A stretch of 51,866 nucleotides of DNA from an uncultured Clostridia bacterium (GTDB lineage Bacteria > Bacillota > Clostridia > Christensenellales > UBA1242), in contig CAOJSF010000009.1 of assembly GCA_948442695.1 (NCBI GenBank), positions 1 through 51,866 on the forward strand, written 5' to 3'. The position numbers were made by a program, and so were the translations under genes. The notes below the pieces were generated by a model that saw only the letters and a list, made by a program, of their open reading frames with translations, did no database searches and was not told where the DNA came from. This document shows, in pieces, positions 43,531 through 51,866 of the stretch. The stretch's first letter is position 1. Every line of letters starts with the position of its first letter.

Positions 43531-45045
43531 TTATTGCACTCTTTGATAGAAAAGCACAAGTGGTGTGTCATTTGCAACTGGAAATGCAATTTCAGGGTTT
43601 TGAGCAATGATTTGCTCCTCCTTCACCCTTGCCGTTTTGGCAACTTCCCAAAGTTCTTTGCCAGATGGTGCGAATATCACCTCCATTGCATAATCTTTTG
43701 CAGGATATTCTTCCATAATTGTCGCCTCAGATATCACACTTGAAACAAGGTCTGAAGAATAGCCAACAGATGCCTTAATCTTTGCGTCATAATAGATTTC
43801 TCTGCCCTTCTTGACAACTACATCAACATCATTCACAATGGCGTCAACTGTCAAAGTTCCACCTTCGCTTACTGAAAGTTTGTCAGAAATTACAAATGGG
43901 ACATCGAGTTGAACGCTGTGAAGTGATGAGTCCTCATCATTGAGGTAAATAGCAGTTGTTTTTGCAATGCCTTCAATGACAATTTCACCATCTTTGAGAT
44001 ATGAGTTTGTCACTGCAACACTGTTTCCACCACTGAAAAGGAATTTGTCAACTCTAGGCATATCTTCATCCAAAGTGAGAGAGCCTTCAATCTTGCCCTC
44101 AGCAATTTCCATAGGTGAAATTGCTGTCATATTAAAGGAAGATGTGGTGACATTGATTTCATTTTTGGTGCTGTAAACATCATTGATTACACTTATTTTG
44201 CCCTCTTCAAAGGCACGGACTGTCAAGGCAAGTGGCACTTTAACAAGAATTTTTCCGCCCTTTTCATCTTGAACAATTTCGGTCACAACGCTGTCAGTTT
44301 TTACTATTGCGTCACCCTCAACAAAACTTTCTCTTGTCACACCAGCAAGTTCAACTTCTTCTTTGAATGTGTCATTGATATAACCGCTTTCAAATTTATC
44401 ATTTTCACTAAGATACAACACTCTTGTCACCACATCACCGCTTATTGTGACAAACCCAGCACCAGCCTCAACATTTCTCACAATCGCGTGACTTTCGGTA
44501 AGAAGAATTTTTTTGATGTTTTCCCGAAGATTGATTTCACTCTCGTTTGTCACTTCGCCATTTGCAGAGCCGATATATTTGATGACTGAAATTTCATCCT
44601 TTTTATAACAAACATCATCGTCATGACAATCAATCGTTTCAACCTGCTTGTTTGCAAGAGCGAAACCATTCTGCTCAAGCACAACAGCCACCTTGACCAT
44701 TTCACCACCGATGCTTTCAACATTGTAGTCAATGACCTTAACCTTTACAAAAGCGTCCTGACCGCTTTCAACCTCATCGCTTTCAAAGCGAGATGAGAAA
44801 GGACAAGTTGAGCAAACAGTGTTTATCTCCCCATCTTCACCCATAATTACAAGTTTGGTGTCAACCGCACCTGAATAATTAATCACTCCGTTCAACGCTT
44901 CCACGCTGTTTACAAAGCCTTCTACCGCAAGCGATAGAACTTTTGAAACATTTGCCCCTGCTGAAACATTACATTCAACAGTCAAATCACCTTTAGATAG
45001 ATTTGATTTTTTAGCAACATTAAAATTTTCTCTTTCAAATGCCAT
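43531..45045 (-). CDS. sipL: SipL-like DUF3794 (SPOCS) and LysM protein
   Basis: Spore-coat morphogenesis protein of the SipL type: in Clostridioides difficile SipL anchors SpoIVA and coat to the forespore surface. 504 residues: DUF3794-like domains at about 30-150, 165-290 and 325-445, then a LysM-like C-terminus at about 455-504 (FAPSGKELWEVAKTARVKEEQ, IIAQNP). Length and layout match SipL. Start set at MAFEREN (45045) with GGAGGG 6 bases upstream. A possible SigE promoter precedes it, fitting mother-cell expression. The symbol is by architecture, so it could be another DUF3794 paralog. Confidence 0.85.
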   Translation of the reverse strand: MAFERENFNVAKKSNLSKGDLTVECNVSAGANVSKVLSLAVEGFVNSVEALNGVINYSGAVDTKLVIMGEDGEINTVCSTCPFSSRFESDEVESGQDAFVKVKVIDYNVESIGGEMVKVAVVLEQNGFALANKQVETIDCHDDDVCYKKDEISVIKYIGSANGEVTNESEINLRENIKKILLTESHAIVRNVEAGAGFVTISGDVVTRVLYLSENDKFESGYINDTFKEEVELAGVTRESFVEGDAIVKTDSVVTEIVQDEKGGKILVKVPLALTVRAFEEGKISVINDVYSTKNEINVTTSSFNMTAISPMEIAEGKIEGSLTLDEDMPRVDKFLFSGGNSVAVTNSYLKDGEIVIEGIAKTTAIYLNDEDSSLHSVQLDVPFVISDKLSVSEGGTLTVDAIVNDVDVVVKKGREIYYDAKIKASVGYSSDLVSSVISEATIMEEYPAKDYAMEVIFAPSGKELWEVAKTARVKEEQIIAQNPEIAFPVANDTPLVLFYQRVQ

Positions 45046-45386
45046 TTTACCCTCCAAACATTTTACAAGGTATAATACGACCACTTAAAGAAGAATATGA
45101 CAAAAATGTTTAGAATTTTATTTTTTTGTCAAAAATATTTTAAGCCAACTTGCTTTGAAGGATTTTATTTTGATTAGAATTGACTTTTTAAACTTTTGTT
45201 TTTATCAAACCGATTTACTTTCATTAAATTTATTTAAAGAAATAGAAGTTTAAATATATTAAAATTTTTATTTAAAAAAGTAAAAATAAAATATATTTAC
45301 AAATTATTAATAAAACAAAAAATACAATTCTAATTTATTAATTTTTTATTATTTCAAGTTGTTTAAAAAATATTTTGGAGGTTTTT
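45046..45386. other. Spacer between the SipL-like gene and veg
   Basis: About 340 AT-rich bases between divergent genes. It contains the possible SigE site for the left gene; the veg promoter could not be picked out among AT-rich hexamers. Confidence 0.5.
45072..45100 (-). promoter_or_regulatory. Possible SigE promoter of the SipL-like gene
   Basis: Minus strand TCATATT (45100-45094), 14-base spacer, CGTATTAT (45079-45072). This compares with the SigE pattern of ATATT, 13-15 bases, CATACAnT. The -10 has several mismatches. Confidence 0.35.
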
Positions 45387-45623
45387 ATGAGAAAAGCAGG
45401 AATGGGAATAAATGAAGTAAAGGAAAAAATAATCTCGCTAAAAGGTCGAGAAGTTGAAATGAATGTAAACAGAGGACGAAAAAAATTTGATACTCTCAGC
45501 GGGACAATCAAAGATGTGTATCCCAGCGTGTTTACCGTTGCACTCGATGACACCAAATCATCATTGCAAACTTTCTCCTATTATGATGTGCTTTGCGGAA
45601 ATGTCGTCTTTTTAGGTGAATGA
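45387..45623 (+). CDS. veg: Veg family protein
   Basis: Small conserved firmicute protein (78 aa here, about 86 in Bacillus) that in Bacillus subtilis is made at high level and affects biofilm matrix genes; its molecular role is not settled. Visible family motifs: GREVEMNVNRGRKKFDTLSGTI, VYPSVFTVAL and SFSYYDVL-like QTFSYYDVLCG. Start at ATG 45387 with GGAGG 5 bases upstream; a TTG start further up is unlikely because it overlaps that site. A strong terminator follows. Confidence 0.92.
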   Translation: MRKAGMGINEVKEKIISLKGREVEMNVNRGRKKFDTLSGTIKDVYPSVFTVALDDTKSSLQTFSYYDVLCGNVVFLGE

Positions 45624-45666
45624 CCATAAACATTGCATTTGTGTCAAAACTATCATCTCTAAACAT

Positions 45667-45695
45667 AAAAAGCCTTTTTTTGTGAAGGCTTTTTT
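45667..45695 (+). terminator. Terminator after veg
   Basis: Stem AAAAAGCCTT/AAGGCTTTTT (45667-45676 with 45685-45694), then a T-run. It is 44 bases past the veg stop. Confidence 0.85.
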
Positions 45696-45851
45696 GCAAT
45701 AATAAATGTATAACATACATAAAAAAACATCATAAAAAATATCATAATTTGTCAAAATATCATTAATTTTAAAGAAAAATGCCATTTTTTCAACAAATTT
45801 CTTTAAATTTTTAAAGTCCACACAAAAAAGCAATCAATTTTATTTCCGCTT

Positions 45852-46367
45852 TCAATCTATGCCTCTAAAGTTTTCTGGATTAATTATTCTTATCTGACAA
45901 TCTCTTTCAAGGGCAAACTTTAATGTCTTTTCTGTTCCGCTCGGACGCCCATTAAAACAGGCAAAACAAAGTGCAGACCGCTCTACCATATACATATTTC
46001 TCTCAAGCATACACCCTGGTGTATAGTGGCTTGACAAAACAATCTTGTCATCACATTCACAAAGCAGATTTCTATATCGCAATTGCTGATCTCTTTTCCA
46101 CCTGACCTCCTGCCTAGCACAAGGGATAATTGCAATGACCTCAATATCTTTCTCTTCTTTCAGTTTCAAAAGCAATTCTGTCGCAATCATATCAAAACCT
46201 TCTGCCATACCTGTCAAAAAGCAAGAATAACCATTTTCAATTTCTTCCAAAAGCATTTCTGTCAATTTCTCTTTGAATAACTTACAATTTTGTCTTTCTT
46301 CATCATACCCCCATGGCAGAAACCTGGGTCTATGACCAGTCAAACAAACAGTCCTCTTTTTGTCCAT
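45852..46367 (-). CDS. SLOG superfamily DUF1273 protein (YpsA-like)
   Basis: 171 residues of the Rossmann-like SLOG/DUF1273 family, thought to bind nucleotide-type ligands. Motifs: CLTGHRPRFLPWGYDE at about 8, FLTGMAEGFDMIATE at about 50 (glycine-rich loop), VIAIIPCARQE, and FNGRPSGTEKTLKFA at about 137. AAAGGA lies 8 bases before ATG. A strong promoter with a palindromic operator in its spacer faces a divergent XRE gene, so it is probably repressed by that regulator. Cellular role unknown; relatives affect division and stress in Bacillus. Confidence 0.87.
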   Translation of the reverse strand: MDKKRTVCLTGHRPRFLPWGYDEERQNCKLFKEKLTEMLLEEIENGYSCFLTGMAEGFDMIATELLLKLKEEKDIEVIAIIPCARQEVRWKRDQQLRYRNLLCECDDKIVLSSHYTPGCMLERNMYMVERSALCFACFNGRPSGTEKTLKFALERDCQIRIINPENFRGID

Positions 46368-46415
46368 ACATCTATCCTTTAAAAATGACTATAAAAACAT
46401 CTTTTGCATATACAT

Positions 46416-46444
46416 ATTTTAATATAGAATTTTCTATAAGTCAA
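46416..46444 (-). promoter_or_regulatory. Promoter of the SLOG gene with operator in the spacer
   Basis: Minus strand TTGACT (46444-46439), 17-base spacer, TAAAAT (46421-46416). The palindrome AGAATTTTCT (46426-46435) sits in the middle of the spacer, so a bound repressor would block polymerase. Confidence 0.75.
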
Positions 46445-46466
46445 GCATTAAAATAGAAAATTCTAT
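46423..46466. promoter_or_regulatory. Paired AGAAnnTTCT operators
   Basis: Two palindromes, AGAATTTTCT (46426-46435) and AGAAAATTCT (46455-46464), in wider ATA/TAT contexts. Centres are 29 bp apart, close to three helical turns. One overlaps the SLOG promoter, the other lies where the XRE promoter should be. Likely target of the XRE protein for joint control. Confidence 0.65.
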
Positions 46467-46489
46467 AAAATAAATTATGGAGGAAAAAT

Positions 46490-46693
46490 ATGAATTTTGT
46501 AGATATATTAAAAGACATAATGGTAGACATGGATTTGAATCAAACTCAAATAGGCGAAAAAGTTGGTGTCAAGCAAAGTCAGGTAAGTGAATGGCTAAGT
46601 GGAAAAAGCAAACCTGGTTATGATAGTTTGAAAGCGATATGCAAAGGGCTTGATATTTCTGGTGACAGAATTTTAGGTTTAAAAGATGAATAA
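46490..46693 (+). CDS. Small XRE-family transcriptional regulator
   Basis: 67-residue helix-turn-helix protein of the Cro/C1 (HTH_3) type and little else. Helices 2-3 read NQTQIGEKVGVKQSQVSEWLSGKSKPGYDSL, here cited by its key parts QTQIGEKVG and QSQVSEWLSGK. GGAGG lies before ATG 46490. It is divergent from the SLOG gene with palindromic operators between, the usual layout of an autorepressor. No ligand or protease domain is present, so what relieves repression is unknown. Confidence 0.88.
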   Translation: MNFVDILKDIMVDMDLNQTQIGEKVGVKQSQVSEWLSGKSKPGYDSLKAICKGLDISGDRILGLKDE

Positions 46694-46851
46694 GAAATAT
46701 GTGATATGATTTATTTTAATAAGACAATGGTTTCTTAAGAAACAAATATATTTTTCAATAAAAACACAAAGCATTATGTAAATAAAAATTTTTAAATGCA
46801 CAATATTATCTTCATTCTTGACTATATTTCAATATCCTGCATATTTTGCAA

Positions 46852-46884
46852 CAAAAAAAATCACGAATTATATCGTGATTTTTT
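46852..46884. terminator. Bidirectional terminator between XRE and virD4-like gene
   Basis: Stem AAAAATCACGA/TCGTGATTTTT around loop ATTATA (46861-46866 with 46873-46878), with A-run before and T-run after. It serves two convergent genes. Confidence 0.85.
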
Positions 46885-46895
46885 ATTGTTTAAAA

Positions 46896-48902
46896 TTATC
46901 TTTTCAAAACAATTTGATTTCTTCTTTCAACATCATAGAAGATATTTTCAATATCAAGTTGTTTAGAAAGGGCGATAGGCATCGCCTTTGACTTTTTCTC
47001 CATGCATTTTGTTGCGAAGAAAGGAGTCATAACATCTTTCATAATAGACTTTCTGAAAATCTTTGCAATAATTGTCCAACGCTCAAGTTGACGAAGTTCT
47101 TGCTTATCCAAAAGTGGCTTTCTTGTTCTCTGAGTAGAAATTGTGATGTTTTCACTTTGCATAACATCCTTTCCTGTCTGACGAGAACGAGAAGTTTCTT
47201 CATGGAATACAGTGGTTTCACCGCAGGCTTCTGAGAAGGCCTGAATTGTTGATGGGTCTTCCGAACCTAAGAACACTTCCATCTGGAAGTTTCCTCGAAT
47301 ATTTTGTGCTTCATCTGCACCATACTTGATATCAAGTTGTTTGTATGATTGTAAGATAATTTCAAAGAATATATTTCTCGAACGAGATACAGTAACCATA
47401 GTTCCAAAGTTTGGCACTGCAGGCATATTTCCAAATTCATCGAGAATAAAGTAAACTGGGCGTTCAAGTTTTCCACCCTTTCCAGTTTTGAGGTTGATTG
47501 TCTTGTTTGCAACATCGACAAGAACCTTATAAAGTTGACTTATACAAAGCACACCTAATGGGTGTCTTTCTGTCTTGTGGTCAGGAATTCTGATAAAGAA
47601 TGCGGTTGGCTGTTTTGGAATTTGAGTAAAGTCAATGTCTGTTCCGCTTGTCAAATACAAGATACCTTCATCACCCAAAGTCTTTCCGACAGATGAAGAA
47701 AGGGTTGAAAGGAATGATCTTTGTGTAACACCACTTGCAAGACATACACCACTCATAAGTTGGTATACATTACTTCTGACCTTATCACGACCGTCAGCAT
47801 AATTTGTAAGGGTTTTCAAAGCACTTTCTCTTTCACCTGCTGGGTCACGCAACATACAAATTTTGTATAGGTTAAAGAAGTTGAATTTATCAATGGTCAT
47901 GCCTAGGCGTGGGTCACGAGAATCTTCAAGCATGGCATACATAATACCAGTTATGAAGTCACGACAACCATTTGACCATGTTGGGTCTTTGCTGTTTGGA
48001 TCATCAGGAATGAGAGAAAGACCGATGTTTTTGATATCACTCTTCGCCTCTTCTTCAAGTTGAGTTCTCTTGGCATCAAGTTCTTGTTGCAAAATTTCTT
48101 TATTTGGGAAGGCTTTGTTTTCAAAACCATACCATACATTTCCATATTCAACGCCATGCAAGAGGTCGGTATTAAATCTTACATGACCCACATCTTCCGG
48201 CTTTACATCGGTATATTTTTTTACTTCTTTGGCAAGATTCCCCGCTCTTTCATAAACTCTGTAGGCAATTTCCATAGGATTCCAAAGAGATGACGCGTAA
48301 GGATTGTCAAGGTTTAATACGATACATTTATAACCCTCTTCCTCAAGTATTGCAGCATTGTCTGCATAAAGTTCTCCTTTAGGGTCAGTCATGACCAAAC
48401 TAGGCTTTTGAGCAGAATGTGCAAGAACTCTTATTGTAGGGTTTGCAAGAAGTTGAGTTTTACCAACACCAGTAGTACCCAAAACAAGAGCGTGTGTTTC
48501 TGGCTTCATGTTGACTTCAAAACTTGTTGCAGTTTGCTTCATTCTGAAAAGGAAGCCTGTATTTTTAAGAGAAGGCAAATTTTTCCATGTAGAATAAATA
48601 AGTTCTTTATCAGTCTTCATTTGATCTGGTGTGATAAACTTAGAATCGAAATTGATGTCAGTATCTTCTCCAGATGTAGTCTGTCCAGTGTTGCTGACAT
48701 TCATCTTTCTATTACCAGAGAACAGTGCAACACCTACCCCCAGCAAAATACCTATAACAACACCTACAATGGTGAAAGGACTCTTTATTGCCTCTAATGG
48801 TCCCTCGCCTTGAACAAGGTAGCCACATACAAAGCCCACAACAAAGCCCACGATACCAAAAATCAAGGCAAAAATCAATGATTGTTTCAATCTCTTTTTC
48901 AT
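46896..48902 (-). CDS. VirD4/TraG-type coupling ATPase, without other conjugation genes
   Basis: 668 residues. Two N-terminal membrane helices (about 8-31 and 43-62), then a RecA-like ATPase: Walker A LGTTGVGKTQL at about 140, Walker B with the T4CP hallmark YFILDEFGNMPAVPNF at about 480. Family members couple relaxosome or effector cargo to a type IV secretion channel at the inner membrane. No relaxase, VirB4 or other T4SS gene is in the window. Start at ATG 48902 (GAGG upstream) rather than GTG 48908. It could belong to a degraded conjugative element or serve an unknown export or defence role. Confidence 0.88.
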   Translation of the reverse strand: MKKRLKQSLIFALIFGIVGFVVGFVCGYLVQGEGPLEAIKSPFTIVGVVIGILLGVGVALFSGNRKMNVSNTGQTTSGEDTDINFDSKFITPDQMKTDKELIYSTWKNLPSLKNTGFLFRMKQTATSFEVNMKPETHALVLGTTGVGKTQLLANPTIRVLAHSAQKPSLVMTDPKGELYADNAAILEEEGYKCIVLNLDNPYASSLWNPMEIAYRVYERAGNLAKEVKKYTDVKPEDVGHVRFNTDLLHGVEYGNVWYGFENKAFPNKEILQQELDAKRTQLEEEAKSDIKNIGLSLIPDDPNSKDPTWSNGCRDFITGIMYAMLEDSRDPRLGMTIDKFNFFNLYKICMLRDPAGERESALKTLTNYADGRDKVRSNVYQLMSGVCLASGVTQRSFLSTLSSSVGKTLGDEGILYLTSGTDIDFTQIPKQPTAFFIRIPDHKTERHPLGVLCISQLYKVLVDVANKTINLKTGKGGKLERPVYFILDEFGNMPAVPNFGTMVTVSRSRNIFFEIILQSYKQLDIKYGADEAQNIRGNFQMEVFLGSEDPSTIQAFSEACGETTVFHEETSRSRQTGKDVMQSENITISTQRTRKPLLDKQELRQLERWTIIAKIFRKSIMKDVMTPFFATKCMEKKSKAMPIALSKQLDIENIFYDVERRNQIVLKR

Positions 48903-48937
48903 AAACACCTCATAAAAAATAGAATATTTACACTATA

Positions 48938-48966
48938 ATCTTAACATTTTGAAAAACCCATGTCAA
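48938..48966 (-). promoter_or_regulatory. Promoter of the virD4-like gene
   Basis: Minus strand TTGACA (48966-48961), 17-base spacer, TAAGAT (48943-48938). It is 36 bases before the ATG. Confidence 0.75.
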
Positions 48967-49250
48967 ACAACTTTGAGTAATTTACAAAATTAATTTGCAA
49001 TAAATAACTGTTTATCGAATTTCTTGATATTTATTGTTTCAATTTACAAATTTTTCTATTCATTCTGCCTGAAAAATTTCTACTCTTCCTTTCGTTGTTT
49101 ACCAAAAACATAAAAAACCTTTCGCTTTTTATATTCAAATATTGCAAAAGTAATAAATTGATTGCTCTTGCTTAAAACCTATAAAATATTCTTACGCTAT
49201 TTTTCAGGTTTAAAAAAATTACAGATTTTTTTCTGTAATTTTTTCTTGCT
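48967..49250. other. Spacer between the virD4-like promoter and the BspA-type gene
   Basis: About 280 AT-rich bases. The only structure seen is the terminator at 49212-49246; no gene or conserved element was recognised. Confidence 0.6.
49212..49246 (-). terminator. Terminator of the BspA-type gene
   Basis: Stem AAAAAATTACAG/CTGTAATTTTTT with an A/T loop, directly after the stop at 49251, with T-run on the minus strand. Confidence 0.8.
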
Positions 49251-51137
49251 TCAACCTTTGTAATTATCACAAACCCAAAACGCATTATTACTAATTTTGA
49301 CGTTATCAGACATTTCGACTTCAACTAAATTTTTACAACCGCTAAAAGCAAAACCATAAATTTCTTCAACACTTGCAGGCAATTTTATTGATACAAAATC
49401 ATGTTCTGCAAATGCATAACTTTTTATAATTTCTACGGTTGAAGGAATTTTCGTTGCACCATGTGCGGCAAGATAAAGCGACTTTCCGTCTATAGATAAA
49501 AGCATATTATTTTCACTTGTGTATACTGTATTTCCAGCATCAACCAATATAGAAGTTAAACTCTTACAACGTGAAAAAGCAGTTGAAATATTTAATACAC
49601 TAGCAGGAATATAAATTGATTTTATATTTGTGTTCGCAAAAGCGAGAGATCATATTTCTACTAATTTATTAGGCAAATTTATCGAATCAATATTCAAGTT
49701 TTCAAATGCACTAACTCCTATTCTAATTACACTTCCATCATTTGGAATTATTCCATTTGTGCTTCCCAAGACAAGAGTTTGAGTAGTCTTGTCTATGACT
49801 ACATTGCATTCTTCACAGAATTTGTCTTGAATTGTATATTTTTGTGATTTAGAAGAGACTTTTATATCATTAATATTTGGACAACCTTCAAAAATTTGCA
49901 TAGAGATATTTTGCACTTTTGCACCAAAATAAATTTTTTCTAGTTCAACGCAACCAGAAAATACCTTACTTTCCATAACGCCACTTGCAATAGATATCTC
50001 TTTCAAATTTTTGCAATTTAAGAAGGCAAAACCATCTATTTCTTCAATACTTTCAGGCAATTCAAGTTTTGTTATATTTGCCCCGCTAAACACATTGCTT
50101 CCCAAAACTTTAACTCCATCTTCTATCGTAAAAATTTGCAAAGGACAACCTTTTACAACTTGCTTACCAATTTCTCTTACACTTTTTCTAACAATAAGTT
50201 CATCTAATGATTTACAATACGAAGAAGCCTCTTCTTCAATGATGAATGCTCCAACATCCACTTTTTTCAATCCAGAAAAAGCAAATGCAGAATGTCCTAT
50301 ATCTCTTACTGTGGATGGTATAACAACTTCTTTTAAATTAATACAATTTGAAAAACAAGCATTTCCAATATCTTTCACAGAAGAAGGAATAATTAAGTTT
50401 TCCAAAGCACTATTTCTAAAAGCACCTTCTCCTAAACTAGATAAATTATTAGATAACTTTATGTTTTTTAATGAATCACATCCTGAAAATACCCCAACAC
50501 CTATACTTCTTAAACTATAAATATAAGAGTCAGGCATATTATTACTTTGCAAATTATAACAATTTGCAAATACGTGACTACCTATTTCCATTATAGTATA
50601 AGGCATTGTTATTGAATAAGTTTGATTTGCTCCCAAAAACGCATTATCTTCAATAAGGCATACAGCACCAAGACCTTCTATAGAACCACTACAACTTAAA
50701 GGTATTACAATATCTCTTTTGTTTTGATATATTACTTGTGACACCGAATAACAGTGTTTTTCTTCATTAAATTCTAAATTCAAGCAATCAAGTGTTGCTT
50801 TTTTAGTGTATATTGACAAATCACTCCTTAAAATGTTAGGCAGTTCTATTATAGGCTGTGTAAATTCCGAATTAGAAAACCAACCACATGAATTTTCTTC
50901 TTTTATATTTTTTGGAAGATAATCTTCCAGATATTTAGATTGCTCATCTTTTGAACTGAAATTATAAGTCTCACACTGGTCATCAACATATATTTGTAGA
51001 CTAAAATTTTTTTCTTTATCTTCATCTTGTCGGTTATTCTTACCAACAAAATATATCGCCAAATAAATGCCCAGCGCCAACAACAAAATCGCAAAAATTA
51101 CAGCAAATGCTATAGTTACCTTTTTCTTTCTAGTCAT
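49251..51137 (-). pseudogene. Membrane-anchored BspA-type LRR protein with one in-frame TGA
   Basis: Full reading is 628 codons from MTRKKKVTIAFAV (ATG 51137, AGGAG 6 bases upstream) to TGA 49251. One membrane helix at about 7-30 with a short basic N-terminus suggests an extracellular C-terminal domain. LRR_5 (BspA/TpLRR) repeats of about 23 residues follow from about 155, e.g. SVKDIGNACFSNCINLKEVVI. A single TGA at 49650-49652 splits the frame after NKLVEI; reading continues in frame as SLAFANTNIKS with good repeats to the natural end and terminator. Probably a recent GGA-to-TGA mutation. BspA proteins often bind host or matrix ligands. Confidence 0.8.
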
Positions 51138-51186
51138 ACCTTTCTCCTTTTGTATTAAAATTACCAAGAACAAACTTCTCACAAAG

Positions 51187-51283
51187 ATGAGTCTGACATC
51201 AAACTTGTTATAAGAAAGCAAGTTTACTTGCAAAACTTTAGTTTTAAAAATTTAAATTCATTTTAAATTCTTTCTTCTTATAA
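51187..51283 (-). repeat. Dispersed upstream element, copy before the BspA-type gene
   Basis: Aligns with 35680-35773. Contains the near-palindrome CAAGTAAACTTG on the minus strand and ends in TTATAAGAAGAAA at its 5' side. It lies 50-146 bases before the BspA-type start, so it should be in the leader or promoter. Confidence 0.6.
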
Positions 51284-51866
51284 TATATTTCATCTAAAGT
51301 TTATCTCTTGCCTAAGCCAACACCAGACAAACAAAATATTAAAATAGTTTTTTCCTTCTTCCACCACAAAAAACAAGCCTTGCAAAAAATAACAATAAAT
51401 AGAAAACATACTTCTATCCCCCCCCGCAAAAAGTCAAGTTAATTTAAACAGTTTTTTTAATATGTTGAAGATCGTTTAAGAAATTTGTAGAATTATGTCA
51501 TTTTTTCAAGTTTACTCTTTTTCCCATATATTTTTTTATTGTTGTATAAAAAGTCTAAATCCATATTTCTCTTCCACACTAAAATCAAACATTAAATAAA
51601 AATCACAACCCTAAATTTCAATCATCCCCAAAAAATAAAAACTCTCTACTCGATATTAAATCATTTTAAATCCTTTCTTCCATTTCCCTTTTTAAACTTC
51701 ATACTGCTTTTCCCATTTTAAAGTCTCATCTCACCTCTTTTCTAAAAAATGTTTTCTTCCCTCCTTTCATCTTTACAATTTCAGATATCCTCTTTTCACT
51801 GTTGAAAAAACCTCAATCCAGCAACAAATGGTATATATAAAAGGAAGTTATTAAAAACACTACAAT
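51284..51866. other. Gene-free right end of the window
   Basis: About 580 bases without an ORF of note. The plus strand is pyrimidine-rich (many TTCC/CTTT tracts) and has a run of eight C near 51418-51425. No promoter, RNA gene or repeat was identified. Confidence 0.6.

Noticed and set aside
49650..49652. TGA as a sense codon in this organism
   Set aside because: veg and the BspA-type gene itself end in TGA, and the housekeeping genes need no TGA readthrough.
46896..51137. Integrative conjugative element
   Set aside because: Only the coupling ATPase is present; no integrase, relaxase, attachment repeats or other T4SS genes were seen.

Overview
The window is low-GC DNA (roughly 30% by eye) from an endospore-forming, Clostridia-like Firmicute, most likely an uncultured gut lineage. 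The evidence is the firmicute order priA-def-fmt-rlmN-rsgA-rpe, the sporulation and germination genes spoIIR, sleB and ypeB, a SipL-like DUF3794/LysM protein, and Veg. TAA, TAG and TGA all end genes, so the code is standard. No rRNA, tRNA, CRISPR array, transposase or prophage structural gene was recognised.

Layout. 1-2363: block A of a paralogous repeat-protein array (one gene cut by the window edge plus three whole genes, minus strand). 2828-9864: housekeeping cluster priA-def-fmt-rlmN-rsgA-rpe (minus strand), which lacks rsmB and the prpC/prkC phosphatase-kinase pair usually found in this order. 10081-11556: a plus-strand DUF4116-type repeat protein with a consensus promoter. 11693-14346: spoIIR-sleB-ypeB operon. 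14791-43428: block B of the array, 27 consecutive paralogs on the minus strand with no other gene type between them; five of the 27 are disrupted. 43531-45045: SipL-like gene. 45387-45623: veg. 45852-46693: a divergent SLOG/DUF1273 gene and small XRE regulator sharing operator-like palindromes. 46896-48902: a lone VirD4/TraG-type coupling ATPase. 49251-51137: a membrane-anchored BspA-type LRR protein with one in-frame stop. 51138-51866: no gene seen.

The main feature is the 31-member array. Each protein lacks a signal peptide and membrane helix. Each has an N-terminal cap of about 60 residues (pattern EEFKxYMAxKLTxETGxxYxPEDI, then DHYKYIFG), 4 to 16 solenoid repeats of 20 residues (LxxLxxIGGxaxFxxSxIxSLG), and a C-terminal cap (YVGGxIxLxxxQKxLFxDKI, then FxNDPxYV). 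The repeats tend to alternate between a DLG and an SL form, so the true unit may be 40 residues. Recent exchange is visible as identical 55-, 78- and 190-nt patches between neighbours and as in-register 60- and 120-nt internal duplications. Several -35/-10 promoters and hairpin terminators divide the array into small transcription units. Function is unknown; the pattern resembles a diversifying recognition or binding repertoire, but that is inference.

A second unusual object is an 89-nt element at 36892-36980 that folds into a four-way cloverleaf with almost every base paired. It is inside the array, next to a damaged paralog.
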